64,000 nt of DNA from an uncultured Prevotella sp. (GTDB lineage: Bacteria > Bacteroidota > Bacteroidia > Bacteroidales > Bacteroidaceae), in assembly GCA_905236815.1 (NCBI GenBank), contig CAJOPE010000026.1:26403-90402 (forward strand), read 5' to 3'. Below are positions 10,540 to 21,516 of this stretch, in pieces (position 1 is the stretch's first letter; the number at the start of each line of letters is the position of its first letter). The notes below the pieces were generated by a model, which worked only from the letters and a program-made list of their open reading frames with translations, searched no databases and was not told the origin of the DNA. The position numbers and the translations under genes are program-made.

Positions 10540-12357
10540 GTGATGAGTCCTAAAGAATTATTAAAGCAATATTTCGGATATGAAAATTTCCGTCCAAATC
10601 AGGAGGAAATTATTAACGATGTAATGAATGGTAAGGATTGTTTGGTACTCATGCCAACGGGCGGTGGAAAGAGTATGTGTTATCAAATTCCAGCACTCGC
10701 CATGTCAGGTACGGCAGTCATTGTATCTCCCTTGATTAGCTTGATGCACGACCAGGTAGAGAGCCTAAAGGCTAATGGTATTCCTGCTGAAGCTCTTAAT
10801 AGTGGAAATGATGAAAATGATGAGGTTATCATTCGAAGAAGATGTATGTCGGGTGATCTCAAACTAATTTATGTTTCACCTGAAAAATTGTTGAGTGAAA
10901 TCCCTTTTTTGTTTAGTAATATTAAGGTAAGTTTTTTTGCAATTGACGAGGCACATTGCATTAGTCAATGGGGACATGATTTCCGTCCAGAGTATTCACA
11001 ACTTGGATTGTTGCATGAAAAATTTCAAAATGTCCCAGTTATCGCTCTTACGGCTACAGCAGACAAAATCACGCGCGAGGATATAGTTAGTCAGCTTCAT
11101 TTGAATGGAAAAACTTATATCAGTTCTTTCGACAGACCTAATCTTTCGTTGAAGGTAATTCGAAATTATAAGAAGCCTGACAAAATTCGTTACATTTCCA
11201 ATTATATTTTTAATCATCCTGGCAATGCAGGAGTTGTTTATTGCCTTTCACGAAAGAACACGGAAACAGTAGCAGAGGATCTTCGTAAGAGGGGCATCAA
11301 TGCCGCTGCTTATCACGCTGGTTTAAGTAATACAGAAAGAGCATCCGTTCAGGAACGTTTTAAAATGGACCAAATACAGGTGGTTTGCGCTACAATTGCT
11401 TTTGGTATGGGTATTGACAAGAGCAATGTTAGGTTTGTTTTCCATTATAATATGCCTAAATCTATAGAGAGCTTTTATCAGGAAATTGGCCGAGCTGGCC
11501 GAGATGGTGCTCCTGCAGATACGGTACTCTTCTACTCTATCGCTGATATTATACAGCTACAGAAATTTGCCGAGGACAGTGGACAGAAGGATGTGAATAT
11601 GGAAAAACTTCGACGGATGCAAGAATATGCTGAAAGTCGTGTGTGTAGGCGACGTATATTGTTGAATTATTTCGGAGAAACTTCGGATATGCATTGCGAC
11701 AATTGCGACGTTTGTAAGAATCCTCCTAAGACTTTTGATGGTACAATAATCGTACAAAAAGCATTGAGCGCTATTGTTCGTGCCAATGAGAAAATCCATG
11801 TTGGAACTACGATCGAAATACTTAGAGGAATGACCTCATCGACAGTACTCCATAATGGCTACGACCAATTGAAGACTTTTGGTGCGGGCAAGGATGTTGC
11901 CGTGAAGGATTGGCAAGATTATATGCTGCAAATGCTTCAGATGGGTTTCTTTGAGGTTGCTTATAATCAGAATAATGCCATTCATGTAACTCCTTTAGGT
12001 TGGGAAGTTTTGAAGGGACAGAGAACAGTTGATCTTGTTGAAATCGATAGAAGTCAGCAAGAAGAAAAACCAGTACGTCGGTCAAGAAGGTCTGCTATCC
12101 CTGAGGCTCGTCTTGCCAATGTTGCTGTTATGGCAGGTAATGAAGACGCTAACCTTTTTGAGCGTCTAAGAAAATTGCGTATGCGTCTAGCAAACGAACA
12201 AGGCTTCCCTGCTTATATAGTATTATCCGACAAAGTTTTGCATTCTCTTGCAACCATCCGTCCCCATACTATCGATGAATTCGGCGAAATTCCTGGTATT
12301 GGAGAATTTAAGAAGCAAAAATATGGAAAAATATTCGTTGATGAGATAAATAAATAG
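10540..12357 (+). CDS. recQ: ATP-dependent DNA helicase RecQ
   Basis: FGYENFRPNQEEII, LVLMPTGGGKSMCYQIPAL, DEAHCISQWGHDFRP, HRDC-like C-terminus. Confidence 0.97.
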   Translation: MMSPKELLKQYFGYENFRPNQEEIINDVMNGKDCLVLMPTGGGKSMCYQIPALAMSGTAVIVSPLISLMHDQVESLKANGIPAEALNSGNDENDEVIIRRRCMSGDLKLIYVSPEKLLSEIPFLFSNIKVSFFAIDEAHCISQWGHDFRPEYSQLGLLHEKFQNVPVIALTATADKITREDIVSQLHLNGKTYISSFDRPNLSLKVIRNYKKPDKIRYISNYIFNHPGNAGVVYCLSRKNTETVAEDLRKRGINAAAYHAGLSNTERASVQERFKMDQIQVVCATIAFGMGIDKSNVRFVFHYNMPKSIESFYQEIGRAGRDGAPADTVLFYSIADIIQLQKFAEDSGQKDVNMEKLRRMQEYAESRVCRRRILLNYFGETSDMHCDNCDVCKNPPKTFDGTIIVQKALSAIVRANEKIHVGTTIEILRGMTSSTVLHNGYDQLKTFGAGKDVAVKDWQDYMLQMLQMGFFEVAYNQNNAIHVTPLGWEVLKGQRTVDLVEIDRSQQEEKPVRRSRRSAIPEARLANVAVMAGNEDANLFERLRKLRMRLANEQGFPAYIVLSDKVLHSLATIRPHTIDEFGEIPGIGEFKKQKYGKIFVDEINK

Positions 12358-12384
12358 TAATTTTGCACAAAACCATTTTTGAAT

Positions 12385-13125
12385 ATGAAATTTATTGGAA
12401 TTATACCAGCAAGATATGCTTCTACTCGCTTTCCAGGCAAACCATTGGCTATGCTTGGTGGGAAGCCAGTCATTCAGAGAGTTTATGAACAAGTAGCTAG
12501 TGTTTTGGAAGCAGCCTATGTTGCTACCGACGATGAACGCATATATAATAAGGTAAAGGAATTCGGCGGAAATGTCGTCATGACACGTAATGATCACAAA
12601 AGTGGAACTGATCGCATTGAAGAAGCGATAGAGAAAATTGGTGGTGATTGGGATGTTATTGTAAATATTCAAGGCGATGAGCCTTTTATCCAGAAATCGC
12701 AGATAGAAACGGTATGTCACTGTTTCGATGATCCTTCTACTCAGATAGCAACACTTGGTAAACCATTTACGGAGATGGATGCTGTGAAAAATCAGAATTC
12801 ACCGAAAATTGTACTTGACAACAATAATTTTGCGATGTATTTCAGTCGCAGCGTAATTCCATTTGTGAGGAATGTTGATGAGTCAGAATGGCTTACAAAA
12901 TATCCATTCCTAAAACATTTGGGTATTTATGCTTATCGCAAGGAAGTTCTTGCTAAGGTAACTAAACTTCCTCAAAGTAGTTTGGAAATTGCAGAAAGCC
13001 TTGAACAACTTCGTTGGTTACAGAATGGTTATAAGATAAAAGTAGGCTTCACCAATGTCGAAACTGTAGGTATTGATACACCTGAGGATTTGCAAAGAGC
13101 AGAGGAATTTTTACAGAATGAATAA
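12385..13125 (+). CDS. kdsB: 3-deoxy-manno-octulosonate cytidylyltransferase
   Basis: MKFIGIIPARYASTRFPGKPLAMLGGKPVIQRVYEQ; ATG at 12385 preferred over TTG at 12379. Confidence 0.97.
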   Translation: MKFIGIIPARYASTRFPGKPLAMLGGKPVIQRVYEQVASVLEAAYVATDDERIYNKVKEFGGNVVMTRNDHKSGTDRIEEAIEKIGGDWDVIVNIQGDEPFIQKSQIETVCHCFDDPSTQIATLGKPFTEMDAVKNQNSPKIVLDNNNFAMYFSRSVIPFVRNVDESEWLTKYPFLKHLGIYAYRKEVLAKVTKLPQSSLEIAESLEQLRWLQNGYKIKVGFTNVETVGIDTPEDLQRAEEFLQNE

Positions 13126-14497
13126 AATTGAAGAATTCATCGAGCAACAGCATTTGCTTGATAGAACAAAGAAATATATTGTAGCGCTATCAGGAGGAGC
13201 TGATAGCGTTACTCTTTTATTGTGCCTTCATCGTTTGAACTATCAGATTGAGGCTGCACATTGCAATTTCCACTTACGTGGCGAAGAGTCTAATCGCGAT
13301 GAAATCTTTTGTGAAGATCTCTGTAAACGTGAATCTATCCCGTTTCATCGTGTTCACTTTGACACTAAGACTTATGCAGAGCTTCGTCATATAAGTATAG
13401 AGATGGCTGCTCGCAACCTACGTTACCAATATTTCGAACAGTTGCGAAAGGATATTGAAGCTGATGGTATTTGCGTTGCTCATCATCAGGACGATAATGT
13501 TGAGACGATTCTCTTGAATCTTGTTCGTGGAACAGGTATCAAGGGATTAACAGGAATGGCTCAAAGAAATGGTAACATAATCAGACCAATGCTGGGTATA
13601 ACTCGTTTGGAAATAGAAGATTATCTAAAATCGAATAAACAAGATTATATTACAGACAGCAGTAATTTAGTTGATGATGTGAAGCGCAATCAAATTCGTT
13701 TAGACATACTTCCTCTTTTGGAGAAGATGAACCCGGGTGTTAAAGAAAACATTGCAATGACTGCCCGCCATCTTTCTGAAGCTTCAAAAATTATCAACAA
13801 TAGTTTGGATAGTTATTGGAAGAGAAAGACCGAGATTATCACTTTCCTCAGCAATGAGAATGCTCCAGGCAATGTAGATGAACTAGAAACAAGTGCTTCT
13901 ATTGGTATCTCGACAATTAAGGACTATGCTAGTCCTGAATACCTTCTTTTCACAATTTTGGAAAAATATGATTTCAACGGAAAGCAGGTTCAACAAATTT
14001 ACGATTCTATCGACAATGCTCAAGGAAAGTTATGGACATCACCTACCCATGAGCTGATTATTGATCGTGGATATTTGCAAATCCAACGAGTGAAATCAAA
14101 GAAAATCTTAGAAAAACGAATTCCGGAAGAAGGCAACTATGTACTGAATGACCAACTGAAGTTAAAAGTATATATCGATGAAATCGATGATACTTTTAAA
14201 ATTAGTAAAGAAGTTCATCGCGTTACCCTTGATGCAGCTAAAGTAAAATTCCCGATAATAGTCAGAACCATTAAAAATGGCGATAAATTCACTCCTTTTG
14301 GAATGAAAGGCAGTAAACTAGTAAGCGATTATCTTACTGACATCAAGAAGAATGTCTTTGAGAAAAGAAAGCAGTTGGTTGTGGAAGATGCTGAAGGAAA
14401 AATTATCTGGCTCGTAAATGAAAGAACCGATGAAAGGGTGAAAATCACCAATTCATCGGCTCAGGCGCTTATTCTACATATAATACCAAACCTTTAA
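13118..14497 (+). CDS. tilS: tRNA(Ile)-lysidine synthase
   Basis: IVALSGGADSVTLLLCL PP-loop; ATG at 13118 overlaps the kdsB stop (ATGAATAA). Confidence 0.95.
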   Translation: MNKIEEFIEQQHLLDRTKKYIVALSGGADSVTLLLCLHRLNYQIEAAHCNFHLRGEESNRDEIFCEDLCKRESIPFHRVHFDTKTYAELRHISIEMAARNLRYQYFEQLRKDIEADGICVAHHQDDNVETILLNLVRGTGIKGLTGMAQRNGNIIRPMLGITRLEIEDYLKSNKQDYITDSSNLVDDVKRNQIRLDILPLLEKMNPGVKENIAMTARHLSEASKIINNSLDSYWKRKTEIITFLSNENAPGNVDELETSASIGISTIKDYASPEYLLFTILEKYDFNGKQVQQIYDSIDNAQGKLWTSPTHELIIDRGYLQIQRVKSKKILEKRIPEEGNYVLNDQLKLKVYIDEIDDTFKISKEVHRVTLDAAKVKFPIIVRTIKNGDKFTPFGMKGSKLVSDYLTDIKKNVFEKRKQLVVEDAEGKIIWLVNERTDERVKITNSSAQALILHIIPNL

Positions 14498-15650
14498 GAT
14501 ACTCTCCTTCTGGATGGTAGATGTTTATCGGATGATCGGCAGGCTGATGTAGCTGATGCAGAATTCTTACACGGCGTTTTGCCTGTGCTGCAGCTGTGAA
14601 GACAGCCTGTCGGAATTGATCTTTGTTTACAGCTTGTGAACAACTGAATGTAAACAAAATACCTCCGTGTTTAATACGGCTTAATCCCTTTAAGTTCAAA
14701 CGGGTATATCCTTTCAAGGCATTGCGTAGGGCACTGCGGTGTTTTGCGAATGCAGGAGGGTCAAGAATGATAAGATCATATTTATCATCGTGCTCATCCA
14801 AATACTTAAATGCATCCTCGCAGAATTCTCCATGACGAGAATCACCTGGGAAATTCATTTCAATATTTTGGTTTGTAAGTTCAATAGCCTTTGCAGAACT
14901 ATCAACACTATGTACCTCCTTGGCACCACCTCTCATTGCGTAAACCGAGAAACCACCTGTATAGCAGAACATATTAAGAACACTCTTTCCCTTAGAATAC
15001 TGTTCCAGTAATTTTCTGTTTTCACGCTGATCAACAAAGAAACCTGTTTTCTGGCCCTTTAGCCAATCTATGTGGAACTTTAAGCCATTCTCGACAGCAA
15101 CATCATCGGCATTCCCACCATACATAAATCCATTCTCCTGACCAAGATCAGCCTTGAATGGTAAAGTCGTCTCACTCTTATAGTATACATTCTTAATGCG
15201 ATCGCCCATTACCTCAACAAGTGCTTTAGAAACGGCCTCGCGATTTACATGCATTCCTACAGAATGTGCCTGCATAACAGCTGTGTCGCCATAGCAATCA
15301 ATGACCAAACCAGGAAGATTATCACCCTCACCATGTACAAGTCGGAAAGTGTTATTCTCGGGATTGTCAGCAATACCAATAGCCAAACGCATCTGAAGAG
15401 CTACTTCCAAACGAGACTTCCAAAAATCATTGTTGATTTCGATGTCCTCAAAGGAGAGAACTCTTACGGCAATACTTCCTATCTGGAAATGGCCAACAGC
15501 AATAAAGTCATTGCTGTTAGTGAATACCTTAACAATATCACCCTCCTCAATGCCCTCATCCATACGGTTGATAGCACCACTGAATATCCAAGGATGAAAA
15601 CGCTTAAGGGATTCTTCCTTTCCTCTTTTTAAATATATAGACTTATACAT
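14469..15650 (-). CDS. Class I SAM-dependent rRNA methyltransferase (RlmI-like)
   Basis: N-terminal PUA-like RFHPWIFSGAI; VLNMFCYTGGFSVYA; LIILDPPAFAK. Confidence 0.92.
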   Translation of the reverse strand: MYKSIYLKRGKEESLKRFHPWIFSGAINRMDEGIEEGDIVKVFTNSNDFIAVGHFQIGSIAVRVLSFEDIEINNDFWKSRLEVALQMRLAIGIADNPENNTFRLVHGEGDNLPGLVIDCYGDTAVMQAHSVGMHVNREAVSKALVEVMGDRIKNVYYKSETTLPFKADLGQENGFMYGGNADDVAVENGLKFHIDWLKGQKTGFFVDQRENRKLLEQYSKGKSVLNMFCYTGGFSVYAMRGGAKEVHSVDSSAKAIELTNQNIEMNFPGDSRHGEFCEDAFKYLDEHDDKYDLIILDPPAFAKHRSALRNALKGYTRLNLKGLSRIKHGGILFTFSCSQAVNKDQFRQAVFTAAAQAKRRVRILHQLHQPADHPINIYHPEGEYLKGLVLYVE

Positions 15651-15656
15651 AATATT

Positions 15657-16349
15657 CTAATCTTCAATTTCTGGTGTTTGTGCAACTTCCTCAGCCACTT
15701 CTACTACCTTAGGCTCTGGTTCAGGAACTTTGATTAAGTCAAAATCCTTGGTTGAAACTAAACGAATCATCTCCTCATATAAATTAATACAAGTCCAAGC
15801 GTCTGTAGCAGCATATAGTTTCTGACTATCCTTGAGGATATCCGTTTCCCAATTGCTTAGTCGCTGAGTCTTGCTGATTTTCTGTCCAAAGAGATTTGCA
15901 TAAAGTTTCTGTAGGCTCATATCCTCGATACCCACTTTTGGTGCCACATCCTGAAGTTCTATGAAATTACCAGGAATAAAACTTGCACGCTCGTGGAGCA
16001 TATGAATATCATCATGCCAGGAAAGTCCTACTTTTGGAACATTCCTGTCTTCGAGTAAACGTATGATAGCTGGGGTCATACCTGTAAGGTGCAACCTAAA
16101 TAAGAAACAAGTGTCGTGTGTACTAACCTGAAGAAGGCAAACCTTATAGTGCTTGCCTTTATGGAAAGATGGTCTTGTTTCTGTATCTACCCCTAAAATG
16201 CTTTGACTAAGCAGATAATCAACGGCTTTCTCTGTCTCACCTGGAGAGATGATCGTGATGATTCTTCCAGGGAAAGTAACCCGAGGCAAAGCAGCGATAG
16301 CATGCTTATCAAACTTGTTGTATATCGTTTTCTTCATTACCGTTTGCAA
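15657..16349 (-). CDS. 3'-5' exonuclease, RNase D-like DEDD domain
   Basis: LGVDTETRPSFHKG...LQDVAPKVGI...LSNWETDILKDSQKLYAATDAWTCINLYEEM. Confidence 0.88.
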   Translation of the reverse strand: MQTVMKKTIYNKFDKHAIAALPRVTFPGRIITIISPGETEKAVDYLLSQSILGVDTETRPSFHKGKHYKVCLLQVSTHDTCFLFRLHLTGMTPAIIRLLEDRNVPKVGLSWHDDIHMLHERASFIPGNFIELQDVAPKVGIEDMSLQKLYANLFGQKISKTQRLSNWETDILKDSQKLYAATDAWTCINLYEEMIRLVSTKDFDLIKVPEPEPKVVEVAEEVAQTPEIED

Positions 16350-16467
16350 AATTAGAAAAAAAATACCGAATAATTGGTTACTTTTGAAAGATTTTCGCTA
16401 ATTTTGCACAAAATAGAAAAAAAAGAGGGTTATGAACACGGCCCGAACAAATTAAACGCATCTAAAA

Positions 16468-19014
16468 ATGGCAAAGAAAAAGTCTTCACGTCAACCTAAG
16501 AACTTAGGTGAAGCGGTAGGTTTCCAAAATATTTTTAATAATGAAAAAACAGATTTCTTCCTAGGAATAATTCTGTTTTTATTCTCTGTATATGTTATTA
16601 TAGCCATGGTTAGTTTCTTTATGACGGGAACTGCCGACCAGAGTATTCTTGAGGATCTTCGTCCTGGTGAATGGATGAATGCTAATCAGGAATTCCAAAA
16701 CTATTGTGGTTCGTTTGGAGCTATTACTTCTTATTGGCTTATGGCTATAAATTTTGGTATTCCAGCTTTCCTCATTCCTCTATTTGGTGTGATTTGTGCA
16801 TTGCAGCTGATGCGCGCCTATCACATTAATTTATGGAAGTGGTTCTTTGGAATGGCTTTCGTGATGGTATGGTGTTCTGTTACTTTCGCGAAGTTCCTTA
16901 CACCTCTTTATGATTGGACTGTATTTAATCCAGGAGGTCAGCATGGCGTATTCTGTGTTCAGCAGTGCGAAAATGTTATAGGTCCTCCAGGCCTTACCTC
17001 TATATTGTTCCTTACAGCAGTAATTTTCCTCACCTTATTAACTAGCGAAACAATCGTTGTAATTCGTAAGGCGCTTAATCCTATTGGCTACATTTCCAAG
17101 AAGGTTACCTTTGAGATCACTAATCATAAAGGAAAGCAGAGCCAGGAGGATATTAAGGAAGAATTTGTTGATGATACAAAGGAACCTGAAGATATTAATG
17201 AGGAACCTGAAGATAGTTCCGAAGTTGATGAGCCTGATGATGGGAACTTGAAATCAGGAGTGGTAGATCTTGACCAGAAGGACACTATTGAAAATGGTGA
17301 GCCTGAAGAGTCAAATATTCATGAGACTCAGCCTGAAAGTCTGATAGCTCAACAGCGCTTAGCTCGTTTAGCGTCAGAGGAAGCTGCAGCAGCCGCAGCA
17401 GAAGTTTCTGCCAAGGTTGGAATGGATATCAGTGTTGCAACAGATGGCGAGAAAGCATCAAGTAACACGGTAGCAGATCTTGGAGATATCAATACTCCTT
17501 ACGATCCAAAAGCTTCACTTTCAAGATACAAGTACCCTACTCTAGACCTCTTGAAAAAATACGATAATGACGGTTGTCCTAATATTGATGAGGAAGAGCA
17601 AATTGCTAATAAAAACCGAATTATTGAGGTTCTAGGTAACTTCGGTGTACAGATCAAGACTATTCGTGCAACTGTTGGTCCAACCATCACTCTGTATGAG
17701 ATTCAGCCTGCTGAGGGTGTTCGTATTTCAAGAATCAAGAACTTGGAAGATGATATTGCTCTAAGTTTAGCTGCTTTGGGTATTCGTATTATCGCGCCAA
17801 TTCCTGGTAAGGGAACAATTGGTATTGAAGTGCCAAATGCAAAGCCAAATATTGTCTCTATGGAGAGCATCCTCAACTCAAAGAAGTTTAAGGAAACAAA
17901 GATGGATCTCCCTATTGCTTTGGGTAAGACTATTACTAATGAGGTGTTTATGTTCGACCTTGCCAAACAACCACACTTGTTGGTTGCAGGTGCCACAGGT
18001 CAGGGTAAGTCTGTTGGTTTGAATGCCATCATTACCTCTTTACTATATAAGAAGCATCCTGCAGAGCTGAAGTTTGTGCTTATCGACCCTAAAAAGGTTG
18101 AGTTCTCAATCTACTCAAAAATTTCAGACGACTTCATGGCTGTTGTCGATCCTGATGATGAAGCAATCATCACAGATGTGAAGAAAGTAGTTCGCACCTT
18201 GAACAGTCTGTGTGCTTTGATGGATCATCGTTATGATTTGTTGAAATTGGCAGGTGCTCGTAACATTAAGGAATATAATGCCAAGTTCCGTGAACGCAAG
18301 TTGAATCCTGAGAAGGGGCATGAGTTTATGCCATACATCGTAGTTATCATTGATGAGTTTGGTGACTTGATTATGACTGCCGGCAAGGAGGTAGAACTTC
18401 CAATCGCTCGTATAGCTCAGTTGGCACGTGCAATTGGTATTCATATGGTTATTGCTACCCAGCGCCCTACTACCAGCATTATCACTGGTAATATTAAAGC
18501 AAACTTCCCTGGCCGTATTGCTTTCAAGGTGAGTGCCGGAATTGATAGTAAGACTATTCTCGACCGCACTGGTGCTCAGCAGTTGATTGGACGTGGTGAT
18601 ATGCTTTATTTGAATGGAAATGAACCTGTCCGTGTACAGTGTGCATTCGTTGATACTCCAGAAGTTGAGCGCATCAACGACTTTATCGCTGACCAGCAGG
18701 GATATGATATGCCATTGCTTCTTCCAGAACCTCCTGCAGAAGGTGTGGATGGTGCAGCCAATGCTGGCGGTATGGATGCGCGTAGCTTGGATCCTTATTT
18801 TGAGGAAGCAGCTCACGCAATCGTATTAAGTCAGCAAGGAAGTACAAGTATGATTCAGCGTCGTTTCAGCATTGGTTATAACCGAGCTGGTCGCTTAATG
18901 GATCAATTGGAAGCTGCAGGTATTGTTGGACCTGCAATGGGTTCAAAGCCTCGCGATGTTCTTATTCAAGATGAGAATTCATTAAACCAGCTGATAGCTC
19001 AGCTGCATAGTTAA
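16468..19014 (+). CDS. ftsK: FtsK/SpoIIIE-family DNA translocase
   Basis: N-terminal TM segments, acidic linker, HLLVAGATGQGKSVGLNAI, C-terminal gamma domain. Confidence 0.97.
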   Translation: MAKKKSSRQPKNLGEAVGFQNIFNNEKTDFFLGIILFLFSVYVIIAMVSFFMTGTADQSILEDLRPGEWMNANQEFQNYCGSFGAITSYWLMAINFGIPAFLIPLFGVICALQLMRAYHINLWKWFFGMAFVMVWCSVTFAKFLTPLYDWTVFNPGGQHGVFCVQQCENVIGPPGLTSILFLTAVIFLTLLTSETIVVIRKALNPIGYISKKVTFEITNHKGKQSQEDIKEEFVDDTKEPEDINEEPEDSSEVDEPDDGNLKSGVVDLDQKDTIENGEPEESNIHETQPESLIAQQRLARLASEEAAAAAAEVSAKVGMDISVATDGEKASSNTVADLGDINTPYDPKASLSRYKYPTLDLLKKYDNDGCPNIDEEEQIANKNRIIEVLGNFGVQIKTIRATVGPTITLYEIQPAEGVRISRIKNLEDDIALSLAALGIRIIAPIPGKGTIGIEVPNAKPNIVSMESILNSKKFKETKMDLPIALGKTITNEVFMFDLAKQPHLLVAGATGQGKSVGLNAIITSLLYKKHPAELKFVLIDPKKVEFSIYSKISDDFMAVVDPDDEAIITDVKKVVRTLNSLCALMDHRYDLLKLAGARNIKEYNAKFRERKLNPEKGHEFMPYIVVIIDEFGDLIMTAGKEVELPIARIAQLARAIGIHMVIATQRPTTSIITGNIKANFPGRIAFKVSAGIDSKTILDRTGAQQLIGRGDMLYLNGNEPVRVQCAFVDTPEVERINDFIADQQGYDMPLLLPEPPAEGVDGAANAGGMDARSLDPYFEEAAHAIVLSQQGSTSMIQRRFSIGYNRAGRLMDQLEAAGIVGPAMGSKPRDVLIQDENSLNQLIAQLHS

Positions 19015-19031
19015 ACATAAACTTGACTAGT

Positions 19032-19649
19032 ATGAAAAGATTAAGAATTCAATATTTGCTGGTAATGCTTGTTATGCTAGGCATTACTGGCAGCAGTTTT
19101 GCACAGACAGCCACACAGATTCTAGACAAGACCGCAAGTGTGATAGGAAGAAAAGGTGGTGCTGCTGCTAATTTCAAGATCAACTCAACAAAGTATGGAT
19201 CTACCTCTGGCACAATAGCCATTAAGGGAAACAAATTTCAAGCCACCACTCCACAGGCAATTATCTGGTATGATGGTAAGACACAGTGGAGTTATTTGAA
19301 GCATACCAACGAGGTAAATGTAAGTAACCCTAATCAGGCACAACAGATGTCGATGAACCCTTATACTTTTATCAACATCTATAAATCTGGCTATAAGGCT
19401 ACTGTTACTTCCAAGGCTGGAGCCAACTATACTATTCGACTCTATGCAAACAACCAAAAACGCACAGTTCAGGAGATGTACATTACCATCAACAAGAAGA
19501 GCTATATACCTTCTGTTGTAAAGATGCGTCAGGGCAAAACATGGAGCACAATTACAGTCAGCAATTTCAAAGCAAAGAATCAACCAAATAGTGTTTTTGT
19601 TTTCAATAACAAAGATTATAAAAGTGCTGAAGTTATAGATCTAAGATAA
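19032..19649 (+). CDS. LolA-like outer-membrane lipoprotein carrier protein
   Basis: Signal peptide then GTIAIKGNKFQATTPQAIIWYDGKTQWSYLKHTNEVNVSNP; sits after ftsK. Confidence 0.85.
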   Translation: MKRLRIQYLLVMLVMLGITGSSFAQTATQILDKTASVIGRKGGAAANFKINSTKYGSTSGTIAIKGNKFQATTPQAIIWYDGKTQWSYLKHTNEVNVSNPNQAQQMSMNPYTFINIYKSGYKATVTSKAGANYTIRLYANNQKRTVQEMYITINKKSYIPSVVKMRQGKTWSTITVSNFKAKNQPNSVFVFNNKDYKSAEVIDLR

Positions 19650-19652
19650 ACT

Positions 19653-21173
19653 ATGAACAATAGAGAGATTTTTAAGGAGTTACTGAAACATCGTAAATTA
19701 GCAAATAAAAGAAGTTTGGCTTATGGCTCAGAACAGAAAGCCAAACTTTTTATGTATATTATTGGAGGCATTATAGCATTTTACTTGCTATTTGCCTCCA
19801 TTATGTTTGCAATGTTAGTCAATGATGATAGGCATCTTCATCCTGCAGCATTCTTACTTGCAGGTGCACCACTAATTTTCGCCATTGATTTTATGATGCG
19901 ATTTATAAGTCAACAGACACCATCTCAGCTTATCAAACCTTATTTGATACTTCCTATTCCAAGGTATCTTTGCATTGACACCTTCATCTATCGATCTATT
20001 TTCAACCTTGAGAATTTCTCATGGATGATAATGTTGGTGCCGTATGCGATTATGTCGATCGTCTTCAGAAATGGCATATTCACAGCGTTAGCCTTTCTCC
20101 TCGCCTATCAGTTAATAATCTATACCTGCAGTCAGTTCTATCTCATCTGTCGTAGTTTCCTCAAGGATAGTATAGCATATATTGTTCTTCCAATAGTATT
20201 TGTAGCATTGATGGCTCTTCCCGGAATTGTACCAGAGTTGAGCATCGAGCATTTCTTCAAGTTCTACTATGCCTTTGGCGATGGCTTGATGAATGGTAAT
20301 TTGCTCTACTGGGCAATTTTGGTTGCACTTCTTTGCTTAAGCATCTTTGTGAACAGAAAAGTGCAATATAACCATGTGATGGCTGAAGCAAGTAGATTAA
20401 CTACCACCAAGATCAATCATCTCAGCAGTTTTTCTTTTTTTGATAAATTGGGTGAGATTGGTGAGTATATGAAGTTAGAGATGAAACTCATTTTGAGAAA
20501 TAAGCAGCCACGAAGCTCACTCATCCTTATATGGAGTTGTGTTATTATTATGTGGCTATCTTATAGTATTTTTATGCCAAATGCAGCAGATATCTATGGT
20601 AATACTGGCAATTTCTTTTGGTGCTTTTATTGCTTTGCTTTCCCTGGAATCATTACTCTTCAGCGTTTGATGGCATATGAGGGCAATTATATAGACTGTT
20701 TAATGGTTCATCATGAGAATCTGTTAAAGCTATTTACCGCAAAATATTATTTCTATACGATTGTTTTGATATTGCCATTTATTATGGGCATTATTAGCGT
20801 AATCGCTGGTGAGAGTTGGACTCTACTTATGGTAATTGCCTGCTTACTTTATACTGCTGGTCCTATTATGTGTATGACATTCTTCCTATGTCTGTTTAAT
20901 AAGAACACAATGCCATTAGATGCAAGTTTCGCTCACCATACTGGAGCAGATATGAAATGGCTTCCTAATGTGCTGATGATGGGAGCTATCGGTTTGCCTG
21001 TCCTGATCTGTTGGATTCTCACATCCTTATTGAGTGGAAACATTTCTTATATTGTGATAAGCGTGTTGAGTGTTCCTTTCATCCTTTGTCATAGAATCTG
21101 GCTACGTTATATTTATAGACGCTTTATGGCAATTAGATACGAAAATATGGAAGGACTAAGATCTTCCCGATAA
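19653..21173 (+). CDS. Multi-pass membrane protein, probable DUF5687 family (ABC permease-like)
   Basis: 506 aa with about 10 hydrophobic segments. Confidence 0.7.
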   Translation: MNNREIFKELLKHRKLANKRSLAYGSEQKAKLFMYIIGGIIAFYLLFASIMFAMLVNDDRHLHPAAFLLAGAPLIFAIDFMMRFISQQTPSQLIKPYLILPIPRYLCIDTFIYRSIFNLENFSWMIMLVPYAIMSIVFRNGIFTALAFLLAYQLIIYTCSQFYLICRSFLKDSIAYIVLPIVFVALMALPGIVPELSIEHFFKFYYAFGDGLMNGNLLYWAILVALLCLSIFVNRKVQYNHVMAEASRLTTTKINHLSSFSFFDKLGEIGEYMKLEMKLILRNKQPRSSLILIWSCVIIMWLSYSIFMPNAADIYGNTGNFFWCFYCFAFPGIITLQRLMAYEGNYIDCLMVHHENLLKLFTAKYYFYTIVLILPFIMGIISVIAGESWTLLMVIACLLYTAGPIMCMTFFLCLFNKNTMPLDASFAHHTGADMKWLPNVLMMGAIGLPVLICWILTSLLSGNISYIVISVLSVPFILCHRIWLRYIYRRFMAIRYENMEGLRSSR

Positions 21174-21207
21174 TTTTAAGGATTATTTTTTTCATATATA
21201 TAAACAG

Positions 21208-21240
21208 AAAAGGGCCGAAACTTAATAGTTTCGACCCTTT
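21208..21240. terminator. Bidirectional terminator hairpin
   Basis: AAAGGGCCGAAACT-TAAT-AGTTTCGACCCTTT. Confidence 0.7.
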
Positions 21241-21468
21241 CTTGCTAATTAACTCTAGTTTTTGTTTTCTTTCTGAAGTGATTATTTTGGACTGATATTG
21301 ATTAATATCTGTAGAAAGAAAAATCAATTTTACTTGATAATCGACTTCCCTGCTGGCCTCCTTTCTTTTATTATTAACCGTTTAAATTGGTTGATACCTA
21401 AATTGTTAAACTTAATATTCATAAGTTCTTAATGAACTTTGTTTTTTAAATTATAGTAGTAACAGTTA

Positions 21469-21508
21469 GAGAATTATACGTCTCTTTTTGTATAGACGTA
21501 TAATTCTC
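21469..21508 (-). terminator. Hairpin downstream of the phosphohexomutase gene
   Basis: 15-bp perfect inverted repeat GAGAATTATACGTCT / AGACGTATAATTCTC, 10-nt loop. Confidence 0.6.
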
Positions 21509-21516
21509 AATATAGT

